From: Bacillus massiliglaciei
GTDB taxonomy: Bacteria > Bacillota > Bacilli > Bacillales > DSM-1321
NCBI RefSeq assembly: GCF_900098925.1
Contig: NZ_LT622344.1
Coordinates: forward strand, 16,304 to 69,821
DNA length: 53,518 bases
Direction: 5' to 3'
Shown: positions 38,427 to 48,418 of the stretch, in pieces
How positions within the stretch are numbered: the first letter of the stretch is position 1
How the letters are laid out: each line of letters opens with the position of its first letter
Notes under the pieces: model-generated
Database searches by the model: none
What the model was told of the DNA's origin: nothing
The model's input: the letters and a program-made list of their open reading frames with translations, nothing else
Made by a program: the position numbers and the translations under genes

Positions 38427-39164
38427 ATGAAGGCAGGAACTTTACGTCAGATTTTACTAATAACAGATGGCTGCTCCAATCACGGAGAGGATCCGGCTGC
38501 CATGGCGGCCCTTGCGCGAGAACAGGGGATTTCCGTTAATGTCATCGGCGTTATGGAAAACGATACGATTGATGAAAGGGGACTGAAGGAAATTGAAGCG
38601 ATTGCGGTATCCGGCGGAGGCGTCAGCCAAATCGTCTATGCACAGCAGCTTTCTCAAACTGTCCAGATGGTTACCCAAAAAGCCATGACCCAAACGATAC
38701 AGGGCGTTATCAATCGTGAGCTACAGCAAATATTAGGCGATGCCAAAACAATGGAGGATCTTCCGCCTGACAAACGGGGGGAAGTAATGGAGGTGGTTGA
38801 CGAAATCAGCGAAGTCAGCAGACTTGAAATCCTGGTTTTAGTGGACTGCAGTGCAAGCATGACACAAAAGCTCCCTACCGTAAAGGACTCCTTGCTTGAT
38901 CTTTCCCTGAGCATGAATGCGAGAATGGGGGACAATCAATTTTCTGTTTTTGTATTTCCCGGGAAAAGAAACGAAGTGGAAAAAATCCTGGATTGGACCC
39001 CGAAACTTGAAGCCTTGACAAAAATTTTCCCGAAACTGACGACCGGGGGATTAACTCCAACCGGGCCTGCATTACGGGAAGCTCTGAGTGCATTCAAGAA
39101 AAATCGCTCTTTGAAGGGATTGTTATCAAACGATGATGAACAATACTTTGAGGAATCAATGTAA
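38427..39164 (+). CDS. yabS: von Willebrand factor A-domain protein YabS
   Basis: 245 residues. The second half is a vWA-type domain with a MIDAS-like DCSASM (about 139-144) and LTPTGPALREAL; the first half (RQILLITDGCSNHGEDPAAMAALA) looks like the C-terminal half of a similar fold. Function is unknown; in B. subtilis it is co-regulated with yabT around sporulation. ATG 38427 has GGAAGGGAG upstream, but this lies in a hairpin. The 3' end overlaps yabT by 32 bp, suggesting joint action with the kinase. Confidence 0.9.
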   Translation: MKAGTLRQILLITDGCSNHGEDPAAMAALAREQGISVNVIGVMENDTIDERGLKEIEAIAVSGGGVSQIVYAQQLSQTVQMVTQKAMTQTIQGVINRELQQILGDAKTMEDLPPDKRGEVMEVVDEISEVSRLEILVLVDCSASMTQKLPTVKDSLLDLSLSMNARMGDNQFSVFVFPGKRNEVEKILDWTPKLEALTKIFPKLTTGGLTPTGPALREALSAFKKNRSLKGLLSNDDEQYFEESM

Positions 39165-40119
39165 GATTGCCCCCGGCACTTTAATAACTGGAAAATGGAA
39201 CGGAAACCAGTACAGAATGGTGAAGGAATTGGGATATGGCGCGAACGGCATTGTCTATCTTGTCGAGCACATGCATCGGCAATATGCCTTGAAGCTCAGT
39301 GACAATGGGACATCGATCATTTCGGAAATGAACATTCTTAAATCCTTTTCCAAGGTCCAGGGGTCTGCCCTTGGACCTTCTTTTTTGGAAGCAGATGATT
39401 ATACGGCTGGGGGGAGTACGTTTCCTTTCTATGTGATGGAATACATAAAAGGAGAGAGTCTTGTAGATTTTCTCCGAAAAAAAGGGGAAGCCTGGATCGG
39501 CGTGCTGATGCTTCAGCTGCTGGGCAGCCTGGCTGATCTTCACTCCCACGGGTGGGTTTTCGGGGACTTAAAGCCAGATAACCTGATCGTTACGCTCCCT
39601 GAATATAAGATCCGCTGTGTCGATGTGGGAGGAACTACTTTAATCGGGAGGTCGGTTAAGGAGTATACGGAGTTTTTTGACCGAGGTTATTGGGGACTTG
39701 GTTCAAGGAAAGCAGACCCGCAGTATGACCTGTTTGCTTTAGCGATGATTATTGTAAATTCAGCCTATCCGGCACGTTTTTCCAAAAACGGGGAGGGGTA
39801 TAAGCAAATTAGCGATAAAATTCATGCAGCGAGTACCCTGGATCCATATCAAAAGCTGCTGGAAAATGCTCTGCGGGGTGCCTATCAGTCTGCTGCTGAT
39901 ATGCAGACTGAGCTGGCGGGAATTATAAGTGATAAAAAAACAGCCAGGCAGACGGTGAGCAAGGCGGGCACTTCGGCAAAGTCCCCCCAAACAAGGCAAA
40001 GCCGGCACGCTCAGACTCATCAAAAAACAACAAGGAAAGGCAGTTTTGCAGAAACTTTTGTTGTCGTGGCTGTGATCTCGCTGTTATATGTTTTTTATAT
40101 TTATGAACAACTGTTATGA
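39133..40119 (+). CDS. yabT: Sporulation Hanks-type Ser/Thr kinase YabT
   Basis: 328 residues. Kinase domain about 25-270: glycine loop LGYGANGIVYL, VAIK-type lysine in YALKLS, catalytic loop FGDLKPDN (Asp about 145), and VDVGG in place of DFG. A basic, Q/T/R-rich linker follows, then one C-terminal membrane span (FVVVAVISLLYVFYIY). B. subtilis YabT has this layout, lacks PASTA repeats, binds DNA and phosphorylates RecA during sporulation. The start is one of two adjacent ATGs (39133/39136); the Shine-Dalgarno is weakly placed. Confidence 0.93.
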   Translation: MMNNTLRNQCKIAPGTLITGKWNGNQYRMVKELGYGANGIVYLVEHMHRQYALKLSDNGTSIISEMNILKSFSKVQGSALGPSFLEADDYTAGGSTFPFYVMEYIKGESLVDFLRKKGEAWIGVLMLQLLGSLADLHSHGWVFGDLKPDNLIVTLPEYKIRCVDVGGTTLIGRSVKEYTEFFDRGYWGLGSRKADPQYDLFALAMIIVNSAYPARFSKNGEGYKQISDKIHAASTLDPYQKLLENALRGAYQSAADMQTELAGIISDKKTARQTVSKAGTSAKSPQTRQSRHAQTHQKTTRKGSFAETFVVVAVISLLYVFYIYEQLL

Positions 40120-40187
40120 TAAGAGTATGGGCTAATGTAAAAAACAGAAAAGACAGCCTGACATAAACAAAGAAAGAATGAAGCGAT

Positions 40188-41582
40188 ATGTTAAAAGAAA
40201 CCGTTCTCCGGATTATTGAGGGCCATGGATTGATCAAAGGCCATTCCAGGCTGCTCGTCGGCGTTTCTGGCGGGCCTGATTCACTGGCTCTCCTGCATTT
40301 CCTTAAGGAAGTGCAGCCGATTTTTCAATATGAGCTGCATGCAGCCCATGTTGATCATATGTTTCGCGGTGAGGAATCCTATCAAGATCTTATATTTGCA
40401 GAAAAAATCTGTGAGAAATGGGGAATTCCGTTTAGTGCGAGAAGAGCAGATGTTCCTGCGTATATGGAGCAGACTGGGATGAGCAGCCAGACGGCAGCGA
40501 GGAAAGTCCGATATGACTTCTATAAGGAGCTCATGGATGAGTACGAAATGGATACACTGGTCCTCGGCCACCATGGAGATGATCAAATCGAAACAATTCT
40601 CATGCGCCTGACAAGAGGGGCATCGGGCAAAGCAAGAGCCGGCATTCCGCTGAAGAGACCTTTTCATTCTGGGCAGATTATCCGTCCATTTCTTGCTGTA
40701 ACGAAACAGGATATTGAAGCCTATAACAGGCAGCATCATTTAACGCCAAGGCTGGATCCCAGCAATGAAAAGAACGATTATATGAGGAACCGCTTCCGAC
40801 ATGAGGTTCTCCCTTTTCTGAAACAGGAAAACAGAAGAGTTCATGAGCATTTTCAGCGTTTCAGCGAGGAACTGCAGGAGGATGAGGATTACCTGCAGGA
40901 AGCCGCCGCTAAAAAGATGGAAGGAATTTGGTTAGAAAAAAGCCCTGACGTTTCCAGTGTTAAGATTGATGCCCTTCTGGAGATGCCAAAGCCTTTACAA
41001 AGACGGGCGATTCAACTAATATTAAACTATCTTTATCCTAAGAGACCTTCATCACTTTCAGCAATTCATATTGAACAGCTAGCTGCTTTATTTATTAATC
41101 CTCAACCATCTGCTGAATTGCATCTTCCGGAAGGGTTAATTGCAGGAAAATCTTATCAAACTTGCATTTTTCGATTTTCCAGACAACAACCCCTGAAATA
41201 TTCCCTAAGTATACAAATACCCGGTGAGACTTTTCTTCCGAATGGATATAAAATTAAAGCACACTATATGAAAGAAGAAAGCCCCAATACCGGAGGCAAT
41301 GATTCTTTCGATATACCCGCCCAGCTGGTCAGCCTGCCGCTGACTGTCCGGACCCGGAGAGACGGAGACCGGATGAAGGTGAAAGGCCTGGGAGGAACGA
41401 AAAAGCTGAAAAAGATATTTATTGATGAAAAGGTTCCTTTGGCTGAGAGGAATGACTGGCCAGTCATTATCGACAGCCGCGGGGAAATACTCTGGGTTCC
41501 CGCTTTAAGGAAGTCAGAGTGGGGAGAGGCATCAAGCCTCGATGAATCGTCTTATATTCATTTATCATATGAAAAAGCTTAA
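40188..41582 (+). CDS. tilS: tRNA(Ile)-lysidine synthase
   Basis: 464 residues. TilS adds lysine to C34 of the CAT-anticodon tRNA(Ile), changing its reading from AUG to AUA. The PP-loop SGGPDS is at residues 27-32, followed by [33 protein letters not shown], and [14 protein letters not shown]. The C-terminal TilS domain ([25 protein letters not shown]) is present. ATG 40188 has only a weak Shine-Dalgarno. hprT follows at 26 bp; in B. subtilis TilS and HprT interact and regulate ftsH. Confidence 0.95.
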   Translation: MLKETVLRIIEGHGLIKGHSRLLVGVSGGPDSLALLHFLKEVQPIFQYELHAAHVDHMFRGEESYQDLIFAEKICEKWGIPFSARRADVPAYMEQTGMSSQTAARKVRYDFYKELMDEYEMDTLVLGHHGDDQIETILMRLTRGASGKARAGIPLKRPFHSGQIIRPFLAVTKQDIEAYNRQHHLTPRLDPSNEKNDYMRNRFRHEVLPFLKQENRRVHEHFQRFSEELQEDEDYLQEAAAKKMEGIWLEKSPDVSSVKIDALLEMPKPLQRRAIQLILNYLYPKRPSSLSAIHIEQLAALFINPQPSAELHLPEGLIAGKSYQTCIFRFSRQQPLKYSLSIQIPGETFLPNGYKIKAHYMKEESPNTGGNDSFDIPAQLVSLPLTVRTRRDGDRMKVKGLGGTKKLKKIFIDEKVPLAERNDWPVIIDSRGEILWVPALRKSEWGEASSLDESSYIHLSYEKA

Positions 41583-41608
41583 ATATTCTTGGGGGGCAAT
41601 TTATAACA

Positions 41609-42151
41609 ATGACCATGCATAATGATATTGAAAACGTGTTAATCAGCGAAGAAGAACTGCAGGGAAAAATTAAAGAACTTGGTGCGCAGCTGGAGAAGGA
41701 ATATCAAGATAAATTCCCTTTGGCCATTGGGGTCTTAAAAGGTGCAATGCCATTCATGTCAGACCTTCTTAAACGAGTGGACAATCACTTGGAAATGGAT
41801 TTCATGGCTGTTTCCAGCTATGGAAATTCGACTGTTTCATCTGGCGAAGTCAAAATCATCAAAGATCTTGACACTTCTGTAGAGGGCAGAGACGTACTAA
41901 TTATTGAGGATATTATCGACAGCGGTCTGACTTTGAGCTACCTTGTCGAACTATTCCATTATCGGAAAGCAAAATCTGTAAAGATCATTACTTTGCTTGA
42001 TAAGCCTACTGGCCGGAAAGTAGATATCAAACCTGATTTCACGGGCTTCATTGTCCCTGATGCCTTTGTTGTCGGCTATGGTCTTGACTATGCAGAGAAA
42101 TACCGGAATCTTCCTTATATTGGTGTCCTGAAACCGCATATTTACGCGTAA
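41609..42151 (+). CDS. hprT: Hypoxanthine-guanine phosphoribosyltransferase
   Basis: 180 residues; salvages hypoxanthine and guanine with PRPP. PPi loop in [13 protein letters not shown], flexible loop [19 protein letters not shown] loop [18 protein letters not shown], and [24 protein letters not shown] at the base-binding end. GGGGGG lies 11 bp before ATG 41609; an in-frame ATG at 41615 is an alternative. Between tilS and ftsH, as in B. subtilis. Confidence 0.96.
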   Translation: MTMHNDIENVLISEEELQGKIKELGAQLEKEYQDKFPLAIGVLKGAMPFMSDLLKRVDNHLEMDFMAVSSYGNSTVSSGEVKIIKDLDTSVEGRDVLIIEDIIDSGLTLSYLVELFHYRKAKSVKIITLLDKPTGRKVDIKPDFTGFIVPDAFVVGYGLDYAEKYRNLPYIGVLKPHIYA

Positions 42152-42203
42152 GAATGTACGAGGGGAAGCATAATCCCCAATATAAAACAACGGTGTTAAT
42201 TAA

Positions 42204-42233
42204 TTGTAAATGGCTAATTTTATATGATATTAT
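42204..42233 (+). promoter_or_regulatory. Sigma-A promoter of ftsH
   Basis: TTGTAA (42204-42209), 18-bp spacer, TATTAT (42228-42233). Confidence 0.7.
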
Positions 42234-42271
42234 TTACTATAGTTTGTTTTACTCGTGGGAGGAGGTAAGGG

Positions 42272-44335
42272 ATGAATCGGATCTTCCGTCATACAATATT
42301 TTATTTGTTGATTTTCTTGGTCATTATTGGAATCGTGACGATCTTTAATAACAATAATGAACCGACCGAGAAATTGACACAGCAAGAATTCTACACAAAG
42401 CTGGAAAACGGGGATGTTAAATCCCTCACATTGCAGCCGGAACGAAATGTATATGAAATTACCGGACAGCTGAAGGGCTATGATGATAAGAAATACTTCA
42501 TTGCTTATGTCCCTAATAGTGAATATGCAGAACAAAGAATCATGGATACGGTTGATGAACAAAAAGGGACAGAAATTGTCGATGTTAAACCGGCTAAGGA
42601 AACAAGCGGCTGGGTAACGTTCTTTACTTCGATCATTCCTTTTATCATTATTTTTATCTTATTCTTCTTTTTGCTTAACCAGGCTCAGGGAGGCGGCGGA
42701 GGCCGTGTCATGAACTTCGGGAAGAGCAAGGCAAAGCTGTACAGCGATGATAAGAAGAAAGTCAGGTTTAATGATGTCGCAGGCGCAGATGAAGAAAAGC
42801 AGGAGCTAGTCGAAGTGGTAGAATTCCTTAAGGATCCCCGTAAGTTCGCTGAACTCGGAGCACGTATTCCTAAGGGTGTTCTGCTAGTGGGACCTCCGGG
42901 TACCGGTAAGACTTTGCTTGCGAAAGCAGTAGCAGGTGAGGCAGGAGTGCCTTTCTTCTCCATCAGCGGTTCTGATTTCGTTGAAATGTTTGTCGGTGTC
43001 GGTGCGTCACGTGTTCGTGACTTGTTTGAAAATGCTAAGAAAAATGCTCCTTGTATCATTTTCATTGATGAAATTGATGCAGTTGGACGTCAGCGGGGCG
43101 CAGGCTTAGGCGGCGGCCACGATGAACGTGAGCAGACGCTCAACCAATTGCTTGTAGAAATGGACGGATTCGGCGGCAATGAAGGAATTATAATGATTGC
43201 TGCTACAAACCGTGCTGATATTCTGGATCCTGCGTTATTGCGTCCAGGCCGATTCGACCGTCAGATTACAGTCGGACGTCCAGATGTAAAAGGACGGGAA
43301 GCGGTATTGAAGGTGCATGCCCGCAATAAACCGCTTGCTGACAGCGTAGATTTGAAAGCAATTGCTCAGCGTACGCCTGGTTTCTCCGGCGCGGATTTGG
43401 AGAACTTACTGAATGAGGCTGCTTTAGTCGCTGCCCGTCAGAACAAGAGAAAGATTGACATGTCTGATTTGGATGAAGCATCTGACCGGGTCATTGCCGG
43501 TCCGGCGAAAAAGACTCGCGTCATTTCCAAAAAAGAACGAAATATTGTGGCATGGCATGAGGCAGGACACACCATTATCGGTTTGGTTCTGGACGATGCC
43601 GAGATTGTCCATAAGGTAACGATTGTACCAAGGGGTCAGGCTGGCGGCTACGCAGTCATGCTTCCGAAAGAAGACCGTTTCTTCATGACTGAACCGGAAT
43701 TGAAGGATAAAATTGTCGGCCTCCTTGGCGGACGGGTTTCTGAGGAAGTGACTTTTGGAGAAGTCAGCACAGGAGCTCATAATGACTTCCAGCGTGCAAC
43801 AGGCATTGCCAGAAGCATGGTTATGGAATACGGAATGAGCAACCTGGGGCCGCTTCAATTTGGAAGCTCCCAAGGTCAGGTTTTCTTGGGCCGTGATTTC
43901 AATAATGAGCAAAATTATTCTGATAAAATTGCTTATGAGATCGACCTTGAAGTACAGCGAATCATTAAAGAAGCATACGAAAGATGTAAGCAGATCCTCC
44001 TTGATAACAGGGATAAGCTGGATCTTATTGCGAAAACGCTTCTTGATGAAGAAACACTCGATGCAGATCAAATTAGAAGTCTTTTCGAAAAAGGAAAACT
44101 TCCAGAACGTGACTATAAAGCACTGAATGGGAATATTGATGATATGAAAGTGAACATCAATAAAAAAGAGGACAATGGGGAGAAAGAGGCTTTATTAAAG
44201 CCGCTGGACGAAAGAAGTCCTGAAAGCCTTGAAGTGACGGAGAAAGAATTGGATACACCTCCGATCGAAGAAGGCAATCCTCAAGACAAACCGCTTAATT
44301 TTCCAAATGAGGATGACAATAATAAAAAATCGTAA
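42272..44335 (+). CDS. ftsH: ATP-dependent zinc metalloprotease FtsH
   Basis: 687-residue membrane-bound AAA+ protease. Two membrane spans (about 7-25 and 110-133) flank an extracytoplasmic domain; a GGGGGR stretch leads into the AAA module with GPPGTGKT (about 205), [15 protein letters not shown] (Walker B) and the SRH RPGRFDR. The protease site HEAGH is at about 428-432. The last 60 residues are acidic and variable. It degrades misfolded membrane proteins and regulators and is needed for sporulation. GGGAGGAGG before ATG 42272. Own promoter; strong terminator after. Confidence 0.97.
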   Translation: MNRIFRHTIFYLLIFLVIIGIVTIFNNNNEPTEKLTQQEFYTKLENGDVKSLTLQPERNVYEITGQLKGYDDKKYFIAYVPNSEYAEQRIMDTVDEQKGTEIVDVKPAKETSGWVTFFTSIIPFIIIFILFFFLLNQAQGGGGGRVMNFGKSKAKLYSDDKKKVRFNDVAGADEEKQELVEVVEFLKDPRKFAELGARIPKGVLLVGPPGTGKTLLAKAVAGEAGVPFFSISGSDFVEMFVGVGASRVRDLFENAKKNAPCIIFIDEIDAVGRQRGAGLGGGHDEREQTLNQLLVEMDGFGGNEGIIMIAATNRADILDPALLRPGRFDRQITVGRPDVKGREAVLKVHARNKPLADSVDLKAIAQRTPGFSGADLENLLNEAALVAARQNKRKIDMSDLDEASDRVIAGPAKKTRVISKKERNIVAWHEAGHTIIGLVLDDAEIVHKVTIVPRGQAGGYAVMLPKEDRFFMTEPELKDKIVGLLGGRVSEEVTFGEVSTGAHNDFQRATGIARSMVMEYGMSNLGPLQFGSSQGQVFLGRDFNNEQNYSDKIAYEIDLEVQRIIKEAYERCKQILLDNRDKLDLIAKTLLDEETLDADQIRSLFEKGKLPERDYKALNGNIDDMKVNINKKEDNGEKEALLKPLDERSPESLEVTEKELDTPPIEEGNPQDKPLNFPNEDDNNKKS

Positions 44336-44368
44336 TAGCTAAGCCTTCCTTTATGGAATGCTGCCAGG

Positions 44369-44409
44369 CAGCAGACAAACTTTAAACCGTTTGTCTGCTG
44401 TTTTTTTTT
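44369..44409 (+). terminator. Terminator of ftsH
   Basis: CAGCAGACAAAC and GTTTGTCTGCTG pair perfectly; nine T follow. Confidence 0.95.
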
Positions 44410-44532
44410 ATGGCCTGTTTTTGCAACACGATGGATAGAAGCGAACCTTGCTTAAGGAGCTGTTATAGAGGATGTCGGTAAATGCATTCTGATTGCTTCG
44501 GACTGGTTGTCAGAGTTCGGTTCAAAGCAAAT

Positions 44533-44582
44533 GGCGCTAAAGCTCCGCGAATAGCGCCTAAAATAACAAGTGTGGTATGATG
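44533..44582 (+). promoter_or_regulatory. coaX upstream inverted repeat and extended -10
   Basis: GGCGCTA (44533-44539) and TAGCGCC (44552-44558) form a perfect 7-bp inverted repeat with a 12-bp centre. TGGTATGAT (44574-44582) is an extended -10; the second arm falls where the -35 would be. No consensus -35 is seen. Confidence 0.45.
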
Positions 44583-44613
44583 TGGAAGAATAAATTGCCG
44601 GAGTGATGAAGAC

Positions 44614-45393
44614 ATGATTTTTGTATTAGATGTTGGCAATACGAATACGGCATTAGGTGTGTATGAAGGGGATACCCTGAAATATCATTGGCGTATTGAA
44701 ACAAGCCGGAATAAAACAGAAGATGAATATGGCATGGTGGTTAAATCGTTATTTCAGCATGAGAACCTGGATTCGGAACAGATTGATGGAATCATCATTT
44801 CATCTGTCGTTCCCCCAATCATGTTTTCTTTGGAACGGATGTGCCAAAAGTACTTTGGTATCAAGCCGCTTGTCGTCGGTCCCGGTGTTAAAACGGGATT
44901 GAATATTAAATATGAAAACCCGCGTGAAGTCGGAGCAGACCGGATTGTCAATGCGGTTGCAGGGATACATGAATATAAAAGTCCTTTGATCATTGTTGAT
45001 TTTGGGACAGCCACTACGTATTGCTACATCAATGAAGATAAACAATATATGGGCGGGGCTATTGCGCCCGGAATCAATATTTCTACGGAGGCACTGTATA
45101 CGAGAGCCTCTAAGCTTCCAAGAATCGAGATTACCCGTCCCGAAGGAATTATAGGGAAAAATACGGTATCTGCGATGCAGGCAGGAATTGTATACGGTTT
45201 TGTGGGACAGGTTGAAGGCATCGTTTCCCGAATCAAGAAGCAAAGTAAGGAAGAGCCTATGGTCATTGCGACCGGCGGACTTGCTCCGCTGATTGCTAAT
45301 GAATCTACAGTCATTGACACAGTGGATCCCTATTTGACACTAAAGGGCCTCCAGCTGATCTATAAGCGCAACCGTGAACAAGTAAAAAAATAA
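44614..45393 (+). CDS. coaX: Type III pantothenate kinase
   Basis: 259 residues, first step of CoA synthesis. ASKHA-fold motifs: [15 protein letters not shown] (phosphate 1, residues about 5-19), the dimer/pantothenate region [26 protein letters not shown], and [12 protein letters not shown] (phosphate 2). GGAGTGATGAAG before ATG 44614. Starts the coaX-hslO-yacD-cysK group; hslO follows by 28 bp. Confidence 0.95.
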   Translation: MIFVLDVGNTNTALGVYEGDTLKYHWRIETSRNKTEDEYGMVVKSLFQHENLDSEQIDGIIISSVVPPIMFSLERMCQKYFGIKPLVVGPGVKTGLNIKYENPREVGADRIVNAVAGIHEYKSPLIIVDFGTATTYCYINEDKQYMGGAIAPGINISTEALYTRASKLPRIEITRPEGIIGKNTVSAMQAGIVYGFVGQVEGIVSRIKKQSKEEPMVIATGGLAPLIANESTVIDTVDPYLTLKGLQLIYKRNREQVKK

Positions 45394-45421
45394 AGAAGAC
45401 AACATGGAAGGAGCAAAATAC

Positions 45422-46300
45422 ATGAAAGATTACTTGGTTAAAGCATTAGGCTATAACGGACAAGTCCGGGCATATGCAGTATCTACAACGAATACAGTAG
45501 GGGAAGCTCAAAGAAGGCATAACACATGGCCTACAGCATCCGCTGCACTGGGCCGATCGATGTCGGCGGCGGTTATGATGGGCGCCATGCTGAAGGGAGA
45601 AGAAAAACTCACCGTGAAAATTGAAGGAGGCGGACCAATCGGGGCTATTCTTGCGGACAGCAATGCCAAAGGAGAAGTCCGGGGATATGTTCAAAATCCT
45701 TTTGTGCACTTCGATTTAAATGAGCATGGGAAGCTTGATGTAAGAAGAGCGGTCGGAACAGACGGACTCCTGACTGTTGTGAAGGATATTGGACTCCGGG
45801 ATTACTTTACGGGTCAGGTGCCGCTTGTTTCCGGAGAACTCGGTGAAGACTTTACCTACTACTTTGTTACGTCTGAGCAAATTCCATCTTCAGTCGGTGT
45901 CGGAGTATTGGTTAATCCGGATAATTCCATCCTGGCCGCGGGCGGATTTATCCTGCAGCTTCTGCCGGGCACTGATGATGAGACAATTACGGCTATTGAA
46001 GAAAGACTCAAGACTATCCCGCCGATTTCTAAGCAAATCCAAAATGGGCTGACACCGGAAGAAATTTTGACAGAACTGATGGGAGAAGGAAATGTGTCCA
46101 TTTTAGAAACAATGCCTGTAGAATTCAAATGCCAATGTTCAAGAGAGCGGATTGCCGGAGCGCTTGTCAGTCTCGGCAAAGAAGAAATTCAGGATATTAT
46201 TGAGACAGATGGGAAAGCGGAGGCTCAATGCCATTTCTGCAATGAACAGTACCAGTTCTCGAAAGAAGATTTAGAAGAATTAAAAGAACAAGCTAAATAA
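45422..46300 (+). CDS. hslO: Redox-regulated chaperone Hsp33
   Basis: 292 residues. Hsp33 is switched on by oxidation of its zinc-bound cysteines and holds unfolding proteins. N-terminal core: [53 protein letters not shown]. The C-terminal redox switch is CQC (about 236-238) and CHFC (about 269-272). ATG 45422 follows GGAAGGAGC; an earlier in-frame ATG (45404) lies before that signal. Between coaX and yacD as in B. subtilis. Confidence 0.96.
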   Translation: MKDYLVKALGYNGQVRAYAVSTTNTVGEAQRRHNTWPTASAALGRSMSAAVMMGAMLKGEEKLTVKIEGGGPIGAILADSNAKGEVRGYVQNPFVHFDLNEHGKLDVRRAVGTDGLLTVVKDIGLRDYFTGQVPLVSGELGEDFTYYFVTSEQIPSSVGVGVLVNPDNSILAAGGFILQLLPGTDDETITAIEERLKTIPPISKQIQNGLTPEEILTELMGEGNVSILETMPVEFKCQCSRERIAGALVSLGKEEIQDIIETDGKAEAQCHFCNEQYQFSKEDLEELKEQAK

Positions 46301-46323
46301 CACACTTTATGGGGGAAGATAGG

Positions 46324-47226
46324 TTGTCTAAACAGCGGCTGCGCACGATTATAGCGGTTCTTGCCTTTTTGAATTTAGTCTGGATTGCAATCTTTGTGAT
46401 AAAACCATATATCTCTTCCAAATTCAGCCCGGTCGGTGCCCATACAGCTGCAAAAATCGATGGGACGAACATAAGCCGGGATGAGTGGATCGAGGAGCTT
46501 GAAACCCGATTCGGGCAGGATGTCTTGGAGGAAATGATTGATCAGGAAGTCATCAGGCAGGCTGCTCAAAAATATAAAGTAAAAGTGTCTAAGGAAGAGG
46601 TTGAACGGGAATATCGCTTAATGAAAACAACGTATGGGAGCAGCGGACAGGATAACAAGACAGAGAAACAGTCTAAAGAGGATATCAAAAGCCGGATTCT
46701 CCTTGAAGAGTTGCTTACAAAGGATGTAACGATTCCTGAAGCAGATAAAAAGGAATATTACGAAAAGAATAAACAGGCTTTCCGTATTCCCGATACGTAT
46801 CACGTCTCCCATATTACAACCGAAACGAAGGATCAGGCAGAAGAGGTTATTGCTGAACTGGAGAAAGGGGCCGATTTTCAGGCTCTGGCCCTTGAAAAGT
46901 CATCGGATGAATTTACTGCGAACCAGGGAGGCGACCTGGGGTATATTTCAAAGGATAATGAGCATACAAACGCTGCTTATGCAGAGGCCGCAGAAACGAT
47001 GAAGGAAAAAGAGTGGAGTGAGCCGATTGAATTGGAGAACGGCTGGGCTGTTCTTTATCTTCACGAGAAAATGAAGGGCAAGCAGTATGCCTATCAAGAG
47101 GTCAAAAAACAAATCAGCCGCCAGATTGCGCTTGAACAAATGCAAACCTCACTGTCCGCAAAAAGCTTCTGGGATGAGTTTGATGTGGAATGGCTATATG
47201 GGCCTAAAGAACATGAGACGAAATAG
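46324..47226 (+). CDS. yacD: PrsA-like peptidyl-prolyl isomerase (YacD)
   Basis: 300 residues. One N-terminal membrane span (about 7-27, TIIAVLAFLNLVWIAIFVI), no lipobox cysteine, a SurA/PrsA-type N-terminal domain (IDGTNISRDEWIEELE) and a parvulin rotamase domain (about 160-255: YHVSHITTETKDQAEEVIAEL, GGDLGYIS). It resembles PrsA but should be anchored by its transmembrane segment; substrates are unknown. The start is taken as TTG 46324 because GGGGGAAGATAGG precedes it; the in-frame ATG 46309 has no binding site. Confidence 0.85.
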   Translation: MSKQRLRTIIAVLAFLNLVWIAIFVIKPYISSKFSPVGAHTAAKIDGTNISRDEWIEELETRFGQDVLEEMIDQEVIRQAAQKYKVKVSKEEVEREYRLMKTTYGSSGQDNKTEKQSKEDIKSRILLEELLTKDVTIPEADKKEYYEKNKQAFRIPDTYHVSHITTETKDQAEEVIAELEKGADFQALALEKSSDEFTANQGGDLGYISKDNEHTNAAYAEAAETMKEKEWSEPIELENGWAVLYLHEKMKGKQYAYQEVKKQISRQIALEQMQTSLSAKSFWDEFDVEWLYGPKEHETK

Positions 47227-47322
47227 TTAAAATATATTGACAATGCATCAGAAAAGCTGTAATTTTAAATTGTAGACAAAACCAATTAATTTACTCGGTA
47301 TTAAAAGTGAGGAGTGGAGCAA

Positions 47323-48249
47323 ATGGCACGCATAGCGAATTCTATAGTCGAATTGATCGGTCAAACACCGATTGTTAAGCTGAACAAGCTTCAAGAGGAG
47401 AACAGTGCAGATATTTATTTGAAATTGGAATATTTCAATCCAGGAAGCAGTGTAAAAGACCGTATTGCTCTTTCAATGATTGAAGATGCTGAAAAAAGCG
47501 GAAAATTATCAAAGGATGCAACGATTATTGAACCTACAAGCGGCAACACCGGTATCGGACTGGCTCTAGTTGCAGCTGCAAAAGGTTACAAGTCTATTCT
47601 GGTTATGCCTGAAACAATGAGTATGGAGCGACGCAACTTGCTTCGTGCTTATGGAGCAGAGCTTGTATTGACACCTGGTCCTGAAGGAATGAAGGGTGCG
47701 ATTGCAAAAGCTGAAGAGCTTGCAAAAGAACATGGCTATTTCCTTCCTCAGCAATTTAATAATAAAGCTAACCCAGAAGTGCACCGCAAAACTACGGGTC
47801 CGGAAATCGTGGAAGCATTCGGTGACGATACATTAGATGCTTTTATTGCCGGAATTGGAACAGGCGGAACAATTACAGGTGCTGGTGAAGTGTTAAAAGA
47901 AAAATACCCTGACATCAAGATCTATGCTGTAGAACCTTCAGACTCCCCTGTATTATCAGGAGGCAAGCCGGGTCCTCATAAAATCCAGGGAATCGGTGCA
48001 GGTTTTGTGCCAACAATCTTGAATACAGACTTGTATGACGAGATTATTCCGGTTGGAACAGAGGAAGCTTTTGAATATGCACGCCGTGCTGCAAGAGAAG
48101 AAGGCGTTCTTGGCGGTATTTCGTCTGGAGCTGCCATTTATGCTGCAATCCAAGTCGCCAGAAAACTTGGTAAAGGCAAAAAAGTATTAGCTATCCTTCC
48201 AAGTAACGGAGAACGTTATTTAAGTACACCGCTTTATAATTTTGAATAA
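47323..48249 (+). CDS. cysK: Cysteine synthase (O-acetylserine thiol-lyase)
   Basis: 308 residues, PLP enzyme making cysteine from O-acetylserine and sulfide. PLP lysine is K45 in [20 protein letters not shown] binds substrate; [10 protein letters not shown] holds the phosphate; and [26 protein letters not shown] closes the site. GAGGAG lies 8 bp before ATG 47323. TTGACA at about 47237 could be part of a promoter but the -10 spacing is unclear. An AT-rich symmetry (ATTAAT...ATTAA, 47285-47306) is where CymR might bind; unproven. Two terminators follow, and the pab genes expected next are absent. Confidence 0.95.
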   Translation: MARIANSIVELIGQTPIVKLNKLQEENSADIYLKLEYFNPGSSVKDRIALSMIEDAEKSGKLSKDATIIEPTSGNTGIGLALVAAAKGYKSILVMPETMSMERRNLLRAYGAELVLTPGPEGMKGAIAKAEELAKEHGYFLPQQFNNKANPEVHRKTTGPEIVEAFGDDTLDAFIAGIGTGGTITGAGEVLKEKYPDIKIYAVEPSDSPVLSGGKPGPHKIQGIGAGFVPTILNTDLYDEIIPVGTEEAFEYARRAAREEGVLGGISSGAAIYAAIQVARKLGKGKKVLAILPSNGERYLSTPLYNFE

Positions 48250-48257
48250 AGAGAAAG

Positions 48258-48282
48258 CAAAGTCCTTCAGGGTTTTGTTTTT
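48258..48282 (+). terminator. First terminator of cysK
   Basis: CAAAGTCCT pairs with AGGGTTTTG (two G-T), loop TC, then TTTTT. Confidence 0.65.
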
Positions 48283-48300
48283 ACTTGATATCTCTTTGTA

Positions 48301-48339
48301 AGAAAGGTCCAGATCAATAGGTCTGAACCTTTCTTTTTG
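48301..48339 (+). terminator. Second terminator of cysK
   Basis: AGAAAGGT-C-CAGA pairs with TCTG-A-ACCTTTCT, then TTTT. Confidence 0.85.
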
Positions 48340-48418
48340 TTTTGCCGCTTGCGTTTTCAACAGAGAAATGAGTACACTTTTAGTAAGAACATTCATGAAA
48401 AAGGAGAACGGACGGAAT

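Noticed and set aside
39133..40119. YabT as a dead kinase because DFG is replaced by VDVGG
   Set aside because: The same replacement occurs in B. subtilis YabT, which is active; the metal-binding Asp is kept.
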